Shown here: positions 47,601-55,609 of the stretch, piece after piece
Position numbering within the stretch: position 1 is the stretch's first letter
Layout: each line of letters opens with the position of its first letter
Made by a program: the position numbers and the translations under genes
Assembly (NCBI RefSeq): GCF_001949145.1
Contig: NW_019091617.1
Coordinates: 216,972 to 280,971 of the forward strand
Length of the DNA: 64,000 bases
Reading direction: 5' to 3'
Origin: Acanthaster planci
Taxonomy: Eukaryota; Echinodermata; Asteroidea; Valvatida; Acanthasteridae
Notes under the pieces: generated by a model
What the model was told of the DNA's origin: nothing
Database searches by the model: none
Seen by the model: the letters and a program-made list of their open reading frames with translations, nothing else

Positions 47601-50600
47601 GTCAGTCCAATTTTTCCTCCACCCCTTCAATGACATTAATTTATCATTTTTTTCTGAAATCAGTCCAGAGCTTGCTTTACCGACATTGCGAGAGAGTTGT
47701 CTGGAACAAAATATCTACCAGTCAATCTCAGGTAAAATTATGAGACTTTAAACTTGATCCAGTCATTTCCTCTATGGCATATGTGAACACCGTTGTTTAA
47801 TGCAGTGGCCCTCAATATGGTGAACATCAATTGTCCAACTTATTTTTATCACACATAAAATAGAAATAAAGCAAATGAATAGTTTCCATTGAGGCCAATT
47901 GATTTTCTTTCTTAAAATCTCCAAAGAACGAGAAACTCCCCAGTATGGCAATGTGGCCCATCCTGATAAAGCTTTTCCCAGGGGAAATCTGAAAATCATC
48001 AAAGAGCTTGGCCGGGGAACCTTCAGTCGGGTGTTACTTGCTGATGCAGATGGTATTGTTGACGGGGCGAAGGTCACGTTGGTCGCCGTCAAAACAGTCC
48101 ATGGTATGTTTCGATTGTGCTGTTTCTCTGTTCCTGCATAAGGAGACAATATTTTGTCAAAGGCATAAAGGGAAAATGAGATTCCTAAATTACAAGACTG
48201 CTCAACACAAGAATAAAAAGAATATGAATGGATCTGAGCAGACTACTTCTTCCATAAAGCTCAACTGAAGGGAACACATTATATGATTTGATGATGTCAG
48301 TCAACCTTTTGTTGTAACATTGACTTTATTAGAAAACAGAGAAAATTTCAAGCGTGTAAAGTAAAAAGCACTCCAAATTAGTTCAAGATATTCCAGTTTC
48401 GTGTTGATTGTTACCAATTTGCATAGGGGAGGCGACTGAAGCTGACAAGGCGGCAATGTTGAAGGAGCTGAATGTGATGAAAACTCTGCCAGATCATCCG
48501 AATATAATTCAACTGCTCGGTTACTGCACAGATCAAGGTAAATTGCCAAATAACCTGTTCTGGAATAACCTGACGGTTCAGGAGAAGAGGAGTTAGATTC
48601 ATGAAATTGATTAATTTTGGTTCTTGTTTTACTATAAACAAATTTTGTAGCCTCCAAAGACTGTGACTTTTTTTTCATTCCATCATGTATGGCAGACCCT
48701 CCCTACATCATCTTGGAGTTCTTAGCAAAGGGAAACCTAAAGGACTTCCTACACTACAGTCGAAGTCAGTGTGGATTGATGTATGGTAATTTGCGTGGCT
48801 TAAGCAAATCACTGTCACCCAAACATTTCCTGAAGTTTGCAAAGGATGTTGCCGATGGTATGGAATTCATAGCCTCACAACAGGTAATGACTGAGTAAGG
48901 GGAACCGAATGACATTGACGAAATTTAAAAGTGATCAAGGGTGGACCCAGAACCATGCTTATGAGCAGGGGCAAACGTTTATGGTGGGATGAAACATTTG
49001 GAAGTTTCAACTGACTCTTTCTTGCCTTTTCGGGTTGAAGCTACGTGGGCTTTTCACTTGATTTCAGTAGGAAGAAAAAATTAAAACAGACCAAACAGTT
49101 CGTTTTTTTTGTCGTTAAGTCTCAAGATGGTGGCTTTCTAGAGCAGGGGCATGGCTCTCACTCCCCTCGTGATCAACTTTAATAAATAGTGGCTTCCAGC
49201 CCCTTAGCACCACATTTCCAAATTAAAAAGATAACTGTTGGTGTAGTGATCATTGCTCCTGAAGACCAGACAAGAGGACAGTTTGTAGAACAATTCCATT
49301 GTTTACAACAAGGTGTCAAAGTGAAATTTCATTCTGTCAATATCAAATAACTAGTCCTTGACAGAAGATGACAAAAATAAATAGATACCCATTATAAACA
49401 TTGTTAGCTGCCATTGAATCAATGATAAGTGAGTGCATCTATTTATTTAGTGTATCCATAGGGACCTGGCTGCCCGCAACGTACTTGTGGCAGACGACTT
49501 GACTTGTAAAGTGGCTGATTTCGGACTCGCTCGGGACATCATGAACACCAGGCTGTATGAGAGACGATCAGCAGTACGATGGTTTTAGTTTTGAACTTAA
49601 TTGTATTTTACTCTGCATTTGGAGATTGAATGTATGTGCAGATGTTTTCCTCAACAGGGAGGAGTTAGTAAATGATTAAGAATACACACCTTTTTTGAGA
49701 TATACTTAGAGGGAAGCCATCTTTCGTATGATGGTTTTATACAGAAGATTATCAGGTAACAATTTATAGATTTACAGCCAGTTGCCTCGAGAAAAATAGA
49801 TACCAGATGCCAATATATCGTCTGACACCGGCAATCAATTGCAAGTGAGTGTCAATGAAAACTGGAAAATAAATCAACAATTTCGGTTACACGAATTATC
49901 ACGCAGTAGTCAATGCACACAAATGAGATCACTTCCTGAACGACCGACTTGGTATGTTGGTGACGATATCAGAAACCACTGTCACCACATTACACCTTTG
50001 ACTCCCTCAATTTAATTAGTATAACTAGTTCCTTTACTTAACATTTTTTAGTGTCAACTACCTCTCCGCTGGATGGCCTTAGAGACAATTATTGATGACG
50101 TGTACACAACAGAGAGTGACGTATGGTCTTTTGGTGTGCTTTTATGGGAAATTGTGACTTTTGGTAAGGATATGCACTGTTAAATGGAAGTTAAAATTAA
50201 GACCTGACAACTTTGAACTTCGACTGGTTGATAACCATGGAAAGGCTAAAGGACCGCTTTAAGTAGGCTTTTCACCCAGTTTGATTTCTTATATTGCCGG
50301 TCACAGTGTTATTAATTTCGTCTAAGTTCTTGGATGGTTTTATTTCTATAGGCGCCCGCCCGTATCCTAATATGCACCACACGACCATGATCGCAGAGCT
50401 ACAGAAAGGCTATCGTATGCCCAAACCACTACACTGCACGACCAAATTGTGAGTAAACCGTTCAATGGTTTGGACAAGTGTGGGGGGAACAGAATACCTC
50501 CGTGTAATGTCACTGTGAATTGGATCTTCCAACTCTGCCAGACGAATTCCGTCTTTAGAATTATTTAAGCACAGTCATTAAATTGCCAACACTTTTTTCC

Positions 50601-51362
50601 ATTGCCCATAGTCTTCTACAATCAGTATTCAACCAACAGCTAGATCTTCATTTTCTGTTGGAGAGAAAGATTTGTGGAAGTTTTTATGTAAAACATAAGC
50701 ACCCCTCTGTTATAAATTATTTTTGAAGGAATCTGCATGCAAACTCTTCGGTGTTCCAGGATTTTTTTCCTTGTTTATTCTTCAGGTATCGCATGATGCT
50801 GAAATGCTGGCGTATGGGTCCCGAGAGACGTCCTACTTTTACTCAGATCAGTGACAAGTTAAAGAAACTCCTACGAGAGAGAAAAGTACAAGCTCATCTA
50901 TTTTTTAAAATTTAATCATGGTCGCATGAGGCTATTTACATCTGCTCCATTTATTATAGAATACCTGAGACAGATTTGCCACTCATTATATTCGGTCTTT
51001 AATGATTGATAAAGCGCCCTCTCGCAGAGACACAAACCATTAAGATGCTACTGAAGTAAAGTTGGTGAACAGCGTCGGAATTTATTCATAATTTTGTATT
51101 TACTAGTTTTTTAAATTTAATGGGATAGTTATTATCTTGATGGGTCTTAAACATAGGTTTAATAAGACCAGCCCAGGAAGATGTCTGAATAAGACTAATG
51201 CTTCGGCCAACTCCCTGAATGAAGTTGCTCTTTGCGTCAGCCATGCATATCGCATTGACTATACATTTTTGTTCTTTTCTTCAGGAATGCATTTCAATGA
51301 GAGACTTTGTGGAGCATATTTATGAGGTCACGGTCCCACATGGCGATCATGAAAAGGTTTGA
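35298..51362 (+). CDS. Receptor tyrosine kinase with 12 Ig domains and one FN3 domain
   Basis: Twenty-eight exons (listed separately) with GT/AG borders join in one frame; with the signal exon at 23.2 kb the protein is about 1,940 aa. Order: Ig1-Ig12, FN3, a 13-aa linker, TM, juxtamembrane region with repeated Tyr motifs, tyrosine kinase, short tail. The kinase has VAVK lysine, alpha-C Glu (LKEL), [11 protein letters not shown] and DVWSFG motifs, so it looks catalytically competent. The class is that of Ig-containing RTKs (FGFR/VEGFR/PDGFR/Tie-like loops), but the ectodomain architecture fits no vertebrate family I know. Ig1-5 and Ig6-10 are an ancient tandem duplication. Acts at the plasma membrane; ligand unknown. 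Intron insertion of a Penelope-like element after the TM exon does not break the frame. Confidence 0.85.
36056..36406 (+). CDS. RTK Ig2 exon
   Basis: 351 nt, phase 1-1. Begins [17 protein letters not shown]; Cys in [13 protein letters not shown] and in QLSCDANN. The C-strand Trp is absent (TFSFKLLN). Paired with Ig7, which has exactly the same exon length and also lacks Trp. Confidence 0.85.
37233..37574 (+). CDS. RTK Ig3 exon
   Basis: 342 nt, phase 1-1. [20 protein letters not shown], then [20 protein letters not shown] and an LDVYG end. Duplicate partner of Ig8 ([40 protein letters not shown]). Confidence 0.85.
38088..38393 (+). CDS. RTK Ig4 exon
   Basis: 306 nt, phase 1-1. [31 protein letters not shown] and [10 protein letters not shown]. 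Partner of Ig9 ([31 protein letters not shown]). Confidence 0.85.
38923..39246 (+). CDS. RTK Ig5 exon (double-Cys type)
   Basis: 324 nt, phase 1-1. [18 protein letters not shown], a VGGYGG loop and the unusual [16 protein letters not shown] with further Cys (VCDSC). Partner of Ig10. The CC pair and downstream Cys residues imply extra disulfides. Confidence 0.85.
39458..39820 (+). CDS. RTK Ig6 exon (V-type)
   Basis: 363 nt, phase 1-1. [16 protein letters not shown] and [20 protein letters not shown], with G-I-D-S-N-H-Y-E-F. Closest relative of Ig1; starts the second copy of the five-domain block. Confidence 0.85.
40002..40352 (+). CDS. RTK Ig7 exon
   Basis: 351 nt, phase 1-1. [35 protein letters not shown] and QLTCSATN. 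Partner of Ig2. Rich in N-glycosylation sequons (NIT, NKT, NQT). Confidence 0.85.
40800..41132 (+). CDS. RTK Ig8 exon
   Basis: 333 nt, phase 1-1. [33 protein letters not shown] and the LDVYG end seen also in Ig3. Confidence 0.85.
41628..41930 (+). CDS. RTK Ig9 exon
   Basis: 303 nt, phase 1-1. [31 protein letters not shown] and IKCSAKRGS. Partner of Ig4. Confidence 0.85.
42087..42401 (+). CDS. RTK Ig10 exon (double-Cys type)
   Basis: 315 nt, phase 1-1. [25 protein letters not shown], and [20 protein letters not shown]. Partner of Ig5; ends the second five-domain block. Confidence 0.85.
42748..43056 (+). CDS. RTK Ig11 exon (I-type)
   Basis: 309 nt, phase 1-1. [20 protein letters not shown] and [20 protein letters not shown]: a standard I-set Ig domain outside the duplicated block. 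Confidence 0.85.
43372..43701 (+). CDS. RTK Ig12 exon (I-type)
   Basis: 330 nt, phase 1-1. [20 protein letters not shown] and [19 protein letters not shown]. The last Ig before FN3, typical of I-set domains in cell-adhesion receptors. Confidence 0.85.
44016..44306 (+). CDS. RTK fibronectin type III exon
   Basis: 291 nt, phase 1-1. [20 protein letters not shown], then W, Y-D-G-G and [19 protein letters not shown]: the B-strand W and the L-x-x-x-T-x-Y-x-x-R-V core of FN3 are all present. Confidence 0.85.
44469..44507 (+). CDS. RTK 13-residue linker exon
   Basis: 39 nt, phase 1-1, encoding [13 protein letters not shown] between strong splice sites (TTTGTTTCAG and CCT|GTAAGT). Skipping it would keep the frame. 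Confidence 0.65.
44821..44937 (+). CDS. RTK transmembrane exon
   Basis: 117 nt, phase 1-1. [20 protein letters not shown] and [16 protein letters not shown]: about 24 hydrophobic residues with a basic stop-transfer. The G-G-I-A-G-G-A lead-in recalls the minus-strand TM exons. Confidence 0.85.
44993..46241 (+). mobile_element. Rearranged Penelope-like retroelement remnant
   Basis: Lies in the intron after the TM exon. Plus strand: an RT thumb fragment ([20 protein letters not shown], 45134-45343), a frameshift, then the linker and a GIY-YIG endonuclease region ([40 protein letters not shown]; about 45440-45895), then a 3' non-coding end finishing gaaatccca. Minus strand at 45115-44993: the preceding RT piece ([19 protein letters not shown]) joined to a copy of the terminal repeat ([11 protein letters not shown], found again at 45958). 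So the element is 5'-truncated, with its 5' end inverted and a terminal-repeat copy outside. It is non-functional. Confidence 0.8.
46086..46122 (+). ncRNA. Hammerhead-ribozyme-like motif of the Penelope-like terminal repeat
   Basis: CTGACGA at 46088-46094 and GAAA at 46114-46117 flank a six-pair hairpin (GGGCAG 46096-46101 with CTGTCC 46108-46113, six-base loop). This is the CUGANGA / stem II / GAAA core of hammerhead ribozymes, which are known in Penelope-like terminal repeats. One extra A (46095) precedes stem II, and stems I and III are not clearly defined here, so self-cleavage is doubtful. Confidence 0.5.
46300..46333 (+). CDS. RTK juxtamembrane exon a
   Basis: 34 nt, phase 1 in, phase 2 out; encodes [11 protein letters not shown]. 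It forms a split pair with the next exon; the pair reappears as exons d and e. Confidence 0.7.
46637..46692 (+). CDS. RTK juxtamembrane exon b (Tyr motif)
   Basis: 56 nt, phase 2 in, phase 1 out: [19 protein letters not shown]. It ends with Tyr-Asn-Ile-Ile just before a phase-1 donor, the same position as the Tyr motifs of exons c and e. Confidence 0.7.
46793..46966 (+). CDS. RTK juxtamembrane exon c (acidic, ITIM-like)
   Basis: 174 nt, phase 1-1. Acidic Ser/Asp-rich ([19 protein letters not shown]) and ends [17 protein letters not shown] fits the ITIM consensus S/I/V/L-x-Y-x-x-I/V/L. A symmetrical 58-codon exon that could be skipped. Confidence 0.7.
47314..47338 (+). CDS. RTK juxtamembrane exon d
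   Basis: 25 nt, phase 1 in, phase 2 out; encodes EFRKLPSN. A very short exon between TTGTTTCAG and GG|GTGAGT; equivalent of exon a. Confidence 0.6.
47664..47731 (+). CDS. RTK juxtamembrane exon e (Tyr motif)
   Basis: 68 nt, phase 2 in, phase 1 out: [16 protein letters not shown], then NIYQSISG. Equivalent of exon b, with a Y-Q-S-I-S motif in the same terminal place as Y-Q-D-I-S of exon c. Confidence 0.7.
47927..48103 (+). CDS. RTK kinase exon 1 (glycine loop, VAVK)
   Basis: 177 nt, phase 1-1. [20 protein letters not shown], then LVAVKTVHG. The ATP-binding Lys is present. The third glycine of G-x-G-x-x-G is Ser here (GRGTFS). An upstream TPQYGNV gives another juxtamembrane Tyr. Confidence 0.9.
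48427..48537 (+). CDS. RTK kinase exon 2 (alpha-C helix)
   Basis: 111 nt, phase 1-1. [20 protein letters not shown] and [10 protein letters not shown]: alpha-C Glu and the H-P-N-I-I-x-L-L-G strand characteristic of RTKs. Confidence 0.9.
48696..48883 (+). CDS. RTK kinase exon 3 (hinge and short insert)
   Basis: 188 nt, phase 1 in, phase 0 out. [20 protein letters not shown], a short insert, then [19 protein letters not shown]. Insert length is FGFR/Tie-like, not the long PDGFR/VEGFR type. Confidence 0.9.
49451..49573 (+). CDS. RTK kinase exon 4 (catalytic loop, DFG)
   Basis: 123 nt, phase 0-0. [16 protein letters not shown] and [20 protein letters not shown]: catalytic Asp, Asn and DFG all intact. 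LAARN is the tyrosine-kinase form. One activation-loop Tyr (RLYER). Confidence 0.95.
50052..50163 (+). CDS. RTK kinase exon 5 (activation-segment end)
   Basis: 112 nt, phase 0 in, phase 1 out. [20 protein letters not shown], then [16 protein letters not shown]. The APE motif is A-L-E (as variable in RTKs); the Asp of DVWSFG is present. Confidence 0.95.
50352..50448 (+). CDS. RTK kinase exon 6
   Basis: 97 nt, phase 1 in, phase 2 out. [20 protein letters not shown] and [12 protein letters not shown]: the alpha-G region (G-x-x-P-Y-P, L-x-x-G-Y-R-M-x-x-P) of RTKs. Confidence 0.9.
50786..50885 (+). CDS. RTK kinase exon 7 (C-lobe end)
   Basis: 100 nt, phase 2 in, phase 0 out. [22 protein letters not shown]-x-x-x-P-x-x-R-P-x-F closes the kinase domain. 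Confidence 0.9.
51285..51362 (+). CDS. RTK terminal exon (short C-tail, stop)
   Basis: 78 nt, phase 0. [20 protein letters not shown] and then a TGA. The tail beyond the kinase is about 25 residues with one Tyr (HIYEV), so most docking Tyr residues are in the juxtamembrane part. Confidence 0.75.
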   Translation, partial: ECISMRDFVEHIYEVTVPHGDHEKV

Positions 51363-51887
51363 ATGTACATCGCCAGTCCACCTTTGATGTGGAACTGCTC
51401 TTCTGAGGATGTCATCATAAAATCAAAAACTAGAAACCAAAAAGGTGTGATGTCTTAAAAATACTTCACCCAGAACTTTACATTAGATTGATATTAGCTT
51501 TAAATTTTCACTTGACACAAAAACGCTTTTCACTCAATACGAGAAAGTAGTTAAAATTACTGAAATTTCATAAGATAACTGATGATTCTTTGGAATACAT
51601 GATTTCAAATTAAACACAATGAAACGGCAGTTCAAGTCAACAGTTATTATTCCGTTCATTCTGAAAGCTCCTTCGATTTTCTTGACGTTCTACTTTTTAG
51701 AAAGTTGGATTTTATGTTTTAAGAAGTCCGTGCTGTTTTTTGGGCAAAATGTGCTAAACATCTCAGTGGTTGTGTGCGCTTATAACTGTATTTGGCGAAC
51801 CCAAGGCGGGTCTACTGTATTATGTAAAATGGAATTTGAGGGTGGATATCGCAGGGCAGTAGTACTTCTTTTCTTCTCTAAAAATCA

Positions 51888-51893
51888 AATAAA
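51888..51893 (+). terminator. Candidate polyadenylation signal of the RTK
   Basis: A canonical AATAAA about 525 bp past the stop codon, followed by T/GT-rich sequence (tcgttgtgcccgtcggttt). Other AATAAA-like sites cannot be excluded. Confidence 0.4.
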
Positions 51894-51899
51894 ATTATT

Positions 51900-54800
51900 A
51901 ACCATGACCTGATCGTTGTGCCCGTCGGTTTCACAGATATTTCACCGATTGTTCGTTTTTGAAAAAGTTCAATATTTGTCACTTGAACCAGTGTGTAGGG
52001 TTGACTGAAAAGGAATACTGAGGGTTTCATTAATTTATAAAATGTATTTGTCACTCATCTGGGGATTTGAGGAGCCATTGTAGTTATTTATTAGACACTA
52101 TAAGTAGAACTCAACATATGGGCTATTACCTGTGGCCATGCAATCTTTGAAAAAAAAAACATTGCCTCAAGAAGCAAACATTCTACACTTAGACCAATCA
52201 TATGATACCACAAAATGCCTTGATATCACACATTATATTCAATTAGAATTTGGGAGACTCGTTATGGTTTTTGTCAAAAGATAAGTGATTTATAAATCCT
52301 GTTTATGGAGTCTTTTGTGGAAATTGTTAATTCATGTTTATGGAGTATTTATATAGAAATTATTGAGGTAAATTTAGCAATCATTAGAGATTTGTTTCCC
52401 CTTTTTTTGCAAACCCCACTCTTGAATGTAGTGAACTATTCAAAACCAAATATTAATGGATAATAGTACGTACACTACAATGTTATGTAAATTAAGTATG
52501 TTTCAGTGACTTTGGTTCAAGGCACACCCATGTGTGTGTGCTGACAGGCACTACCATTGCAGTTTGAGTGGTGAAAAAATGGGTAGTCCACCTGTGTGGT
52601 GAGGTACAAAACACTGAGTGTATTGTACCTAGGGCCTGACCCTAAAAAAAAAACAGTTTGGAAAACTGTCTTTTTTTCCCTGAGGGGAATCAAAAGTCTT
52701 GTAGGTTCTGAGTAAACCATTTGCTTCTGTGTGGACAAGTCGCAACTACTTGACGGTTCTAGGTGAACCAGCCACTCCATCGGATTGAGGGGACACAGGC
52801 CTTTAAATAGGGTTCTCACGGACATTGTAGAATTTGCGGGAACATGTGCCCCTTCGGTAGCTTGGAGATTGACCCCTGCCCTGGGATTCATTGGCTCCTG
52901 AGTCAAAGTTTTCACTGACCCAGGGAACTGGCAACAACCTGGACATCTGTCAAGGGCATGCAAGCTCAAAGGGCGTGGCCATCACTGTCACCTTTGGATT
53001 GATGGATATGTGGTTCCTGAAGGGACCTGAATAATTGACGGGTCGGGTTGTAATTTTTTTCTTGTATGGTCGTGGGGTGTACAATTAGGATTTTAATTAA
53101 TAAAAACCCTCCGATGCACCGACTTGCTATTTTACTGATCATGGACCCATGTCCGTCAGTGAGTTTGATCGACTTAAAATCATGCCCCCAGCCCCAAAGA
53201 CCCTTTAATGGCATACAGTTTATTTAAAGGAGTCCCTGGGTGTCTGCCAATGCCTACCAATAAAAGAAACCGACAAGTAACATGCCAGAATAAGGTCACA
53301 GTACCTTTTTATCCAGGGGGGGATCAAGTCAACAAAAATGTGACACCTCCCGACACAACATGAAACAACTCAGACAGCTGCCTAGACAGCTCAGAGACAC
53401 ACCAGAGAGACTAACAATTGGTATATGGCAGGCTCTGGCCTTTGTGTAAAAAATCCCAGAGAGAGTGCAGAGAGATTAGGATGTATTCCTACTGGACGTA
53501 GCAAGAGGCTGGCTCTGGTGAAACTGATACCAGCCAAGGGGAAATCCCTACCAAGGCGACTAAACTAGGTTTAGCACCGGGAGAGGTAGGATTAGAAGTA
53601 GGGTCTTCGCATTTGGCCGTAAAAAAAATAATTAAAACAAAAATTTAAAAATGCCCTTCATTTGACGGAGGGCGCTCTACTCAAGTTAATTACAATTTTA
53701 TGCACATAGGGATACTGCCAGTGCTTAAGGAAACTGGTGAAATCAGCACAATAATGTAATAATAGGAATCTAAAAAATAATTACATTTTGTGAAATTACA
53801 GAAAAGGTTAACAATTTATTAATTTGTTGGGTTTCTTTTAGCCCCAAGCTTGTCTGCCTACTACCGTACTGTTTAGAAGACTTTTCACTGTTGGTCTACT
53901 ATGGGGAAAATGGACCCTACATTGTAAAATTGTATGTGAGGTACTATGTGTCAGACACACGCATTTAAATGTTGTAAATATGTTGGCTAGGCTTTGTTTT
54001 TCATTTTTCAAATTCCTTTTCTTTTTGCTATAAATCGTTTGTTTTTGATTCAATTATGTTCAGTTTTGCTCTTGGAAAGATATATCATATTTATAGAAAC
54101 ACTTTTGGCTACGTATACGTTGCAAATCCTGGATATTGGGACCAAAACACTTACATTAAAGCTATCTCTAGGGCAACATTTTAATCAGTTACAACAATAA
54201 GCTGATTTTTTACAAAGGTTGTATATGATAATGGCAACGGAGTGCTAATAAAAAGAGCTGAATTTCAAAGGCAATCAATCAATCCTAACATTGAGGGAGA
54301 TATTTCAAAGATGGATTTGCGCCGGGGAGATGTAAATTTAGTTTCGATGTTTTTGCTCTGCCCGACGTGTATTTTTAAAAGAGTACGCATGTTGGTTCTT
54401 TTCACAAGCCTTCGGGGGGATACACTGAGCATACAGTGTTAGAAATACGCTTTGTAAAGGCAACAAATCCAGACTTAATTAACCGAGGGAGATGTTAAAC
54501 GGATAGATATACATAGCTATTGTCAATTGGAAAGTTATGAGCCCGATTATCATGCACGGTGTCGCTTTTTTCTACTTTTAAATTAATGCTGATGAACCCT
54601 TGTAATGTTGGGTGAATAGTTACTCTAATTTTCCACTGTAGTTATTTATAGTGTGTAAAACACATGTGTGCTCTGTTGGAAAATAATCGATATGGTAATT
54701 ATCAGCCACTTTGTATTTAAAAGTAATGGTTACTAGCTGTTATACTTTTACAATAGTTTAAAAATTAGGCTTCATTTCCACCAGTTTTCTTGCTTTTAAG

Positions 54801-55609
54801 GTGGATAGTTATCAAAAAGCAATCCACTGTTGAAAAACGAAATTAGATACGGTTTGTTTAGTTTCAAATACGTTTTAGCAAGGTGTTGGCCTTTGCTAAA
54901 GAGTTAAAAATACACTCCTACTTCAGTTATGCTAGAAGATTACGTTATTTGCCTTGTTAAAAGATCATTATTTACCAGACGTGAAATCAATACCTTATTT
55001 CGGCATGTAGATGGATTTCGTAGTAAATATTAAATTCGGAAACTGTTAAATTGGAAGCCATTATAACACCATCGGTGTATGTGATATAAATAATCAAGCT
55101 CAAAACACTGCACTTATATACAGAATAAAATACAGCAATATTATCATGCCAAGTATGCTTGTTGTGTTCAGTTCTCTATAACTTCAATTTAAAACGACAC
55201 AGAGTTCATGTTTAAATCTTACGCGTTTATTCTAGTTATAACTTGAGGGCCTGAATAGAAATATTTCCGAGCATATATTAAACTTTTTTTTCATGCAAGG
55301 CTGAACTACTTTTCTGTTGCAGGATGGACTACACTTTAATAATCTCGAAAGAGGGCGCCAATTCTCATGATATGAAGGTATTTGCATTTTACCTAGATCT
55401 AGAGGACACTTGTGTCTGTTTCTAAGCTCCTTTCTTTCCCTGCTATGCAGGACGCGGTCTATTCACCTTATGCACTGCATATCACTCTCAGGAGCCCGAT
55501 ATTAGTGGGAAACTGACGCTACTTTGCGGTCTCAGTGAAAGCTAGTAAGCAAATTTTAGCCAATAGTATCACGTGGTCCTAGACTGCATTTCTACATATA
55601 CACACGGAA
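51900..55609. other. Intergenic region between RTK and the single-Ig gene
   Basis: No domain-bearing exon. A 150-codon minus-strand frame (52517-52969) and the GC-richer stretch 52,500-53,600 look unlike the AT-rich surroundings and are probably an unclassified repeat. The rest is AT-rich with nothing recognised. Confidence 0.4.

Noticed and set aside
52517-52969. 150-codon minus-strand frame downstream of the RTK
   Set aside because: Composition differs from the surroundings and suggests a repeat, but I recognise no transposase, RT or other domain, so it was not called a gene.
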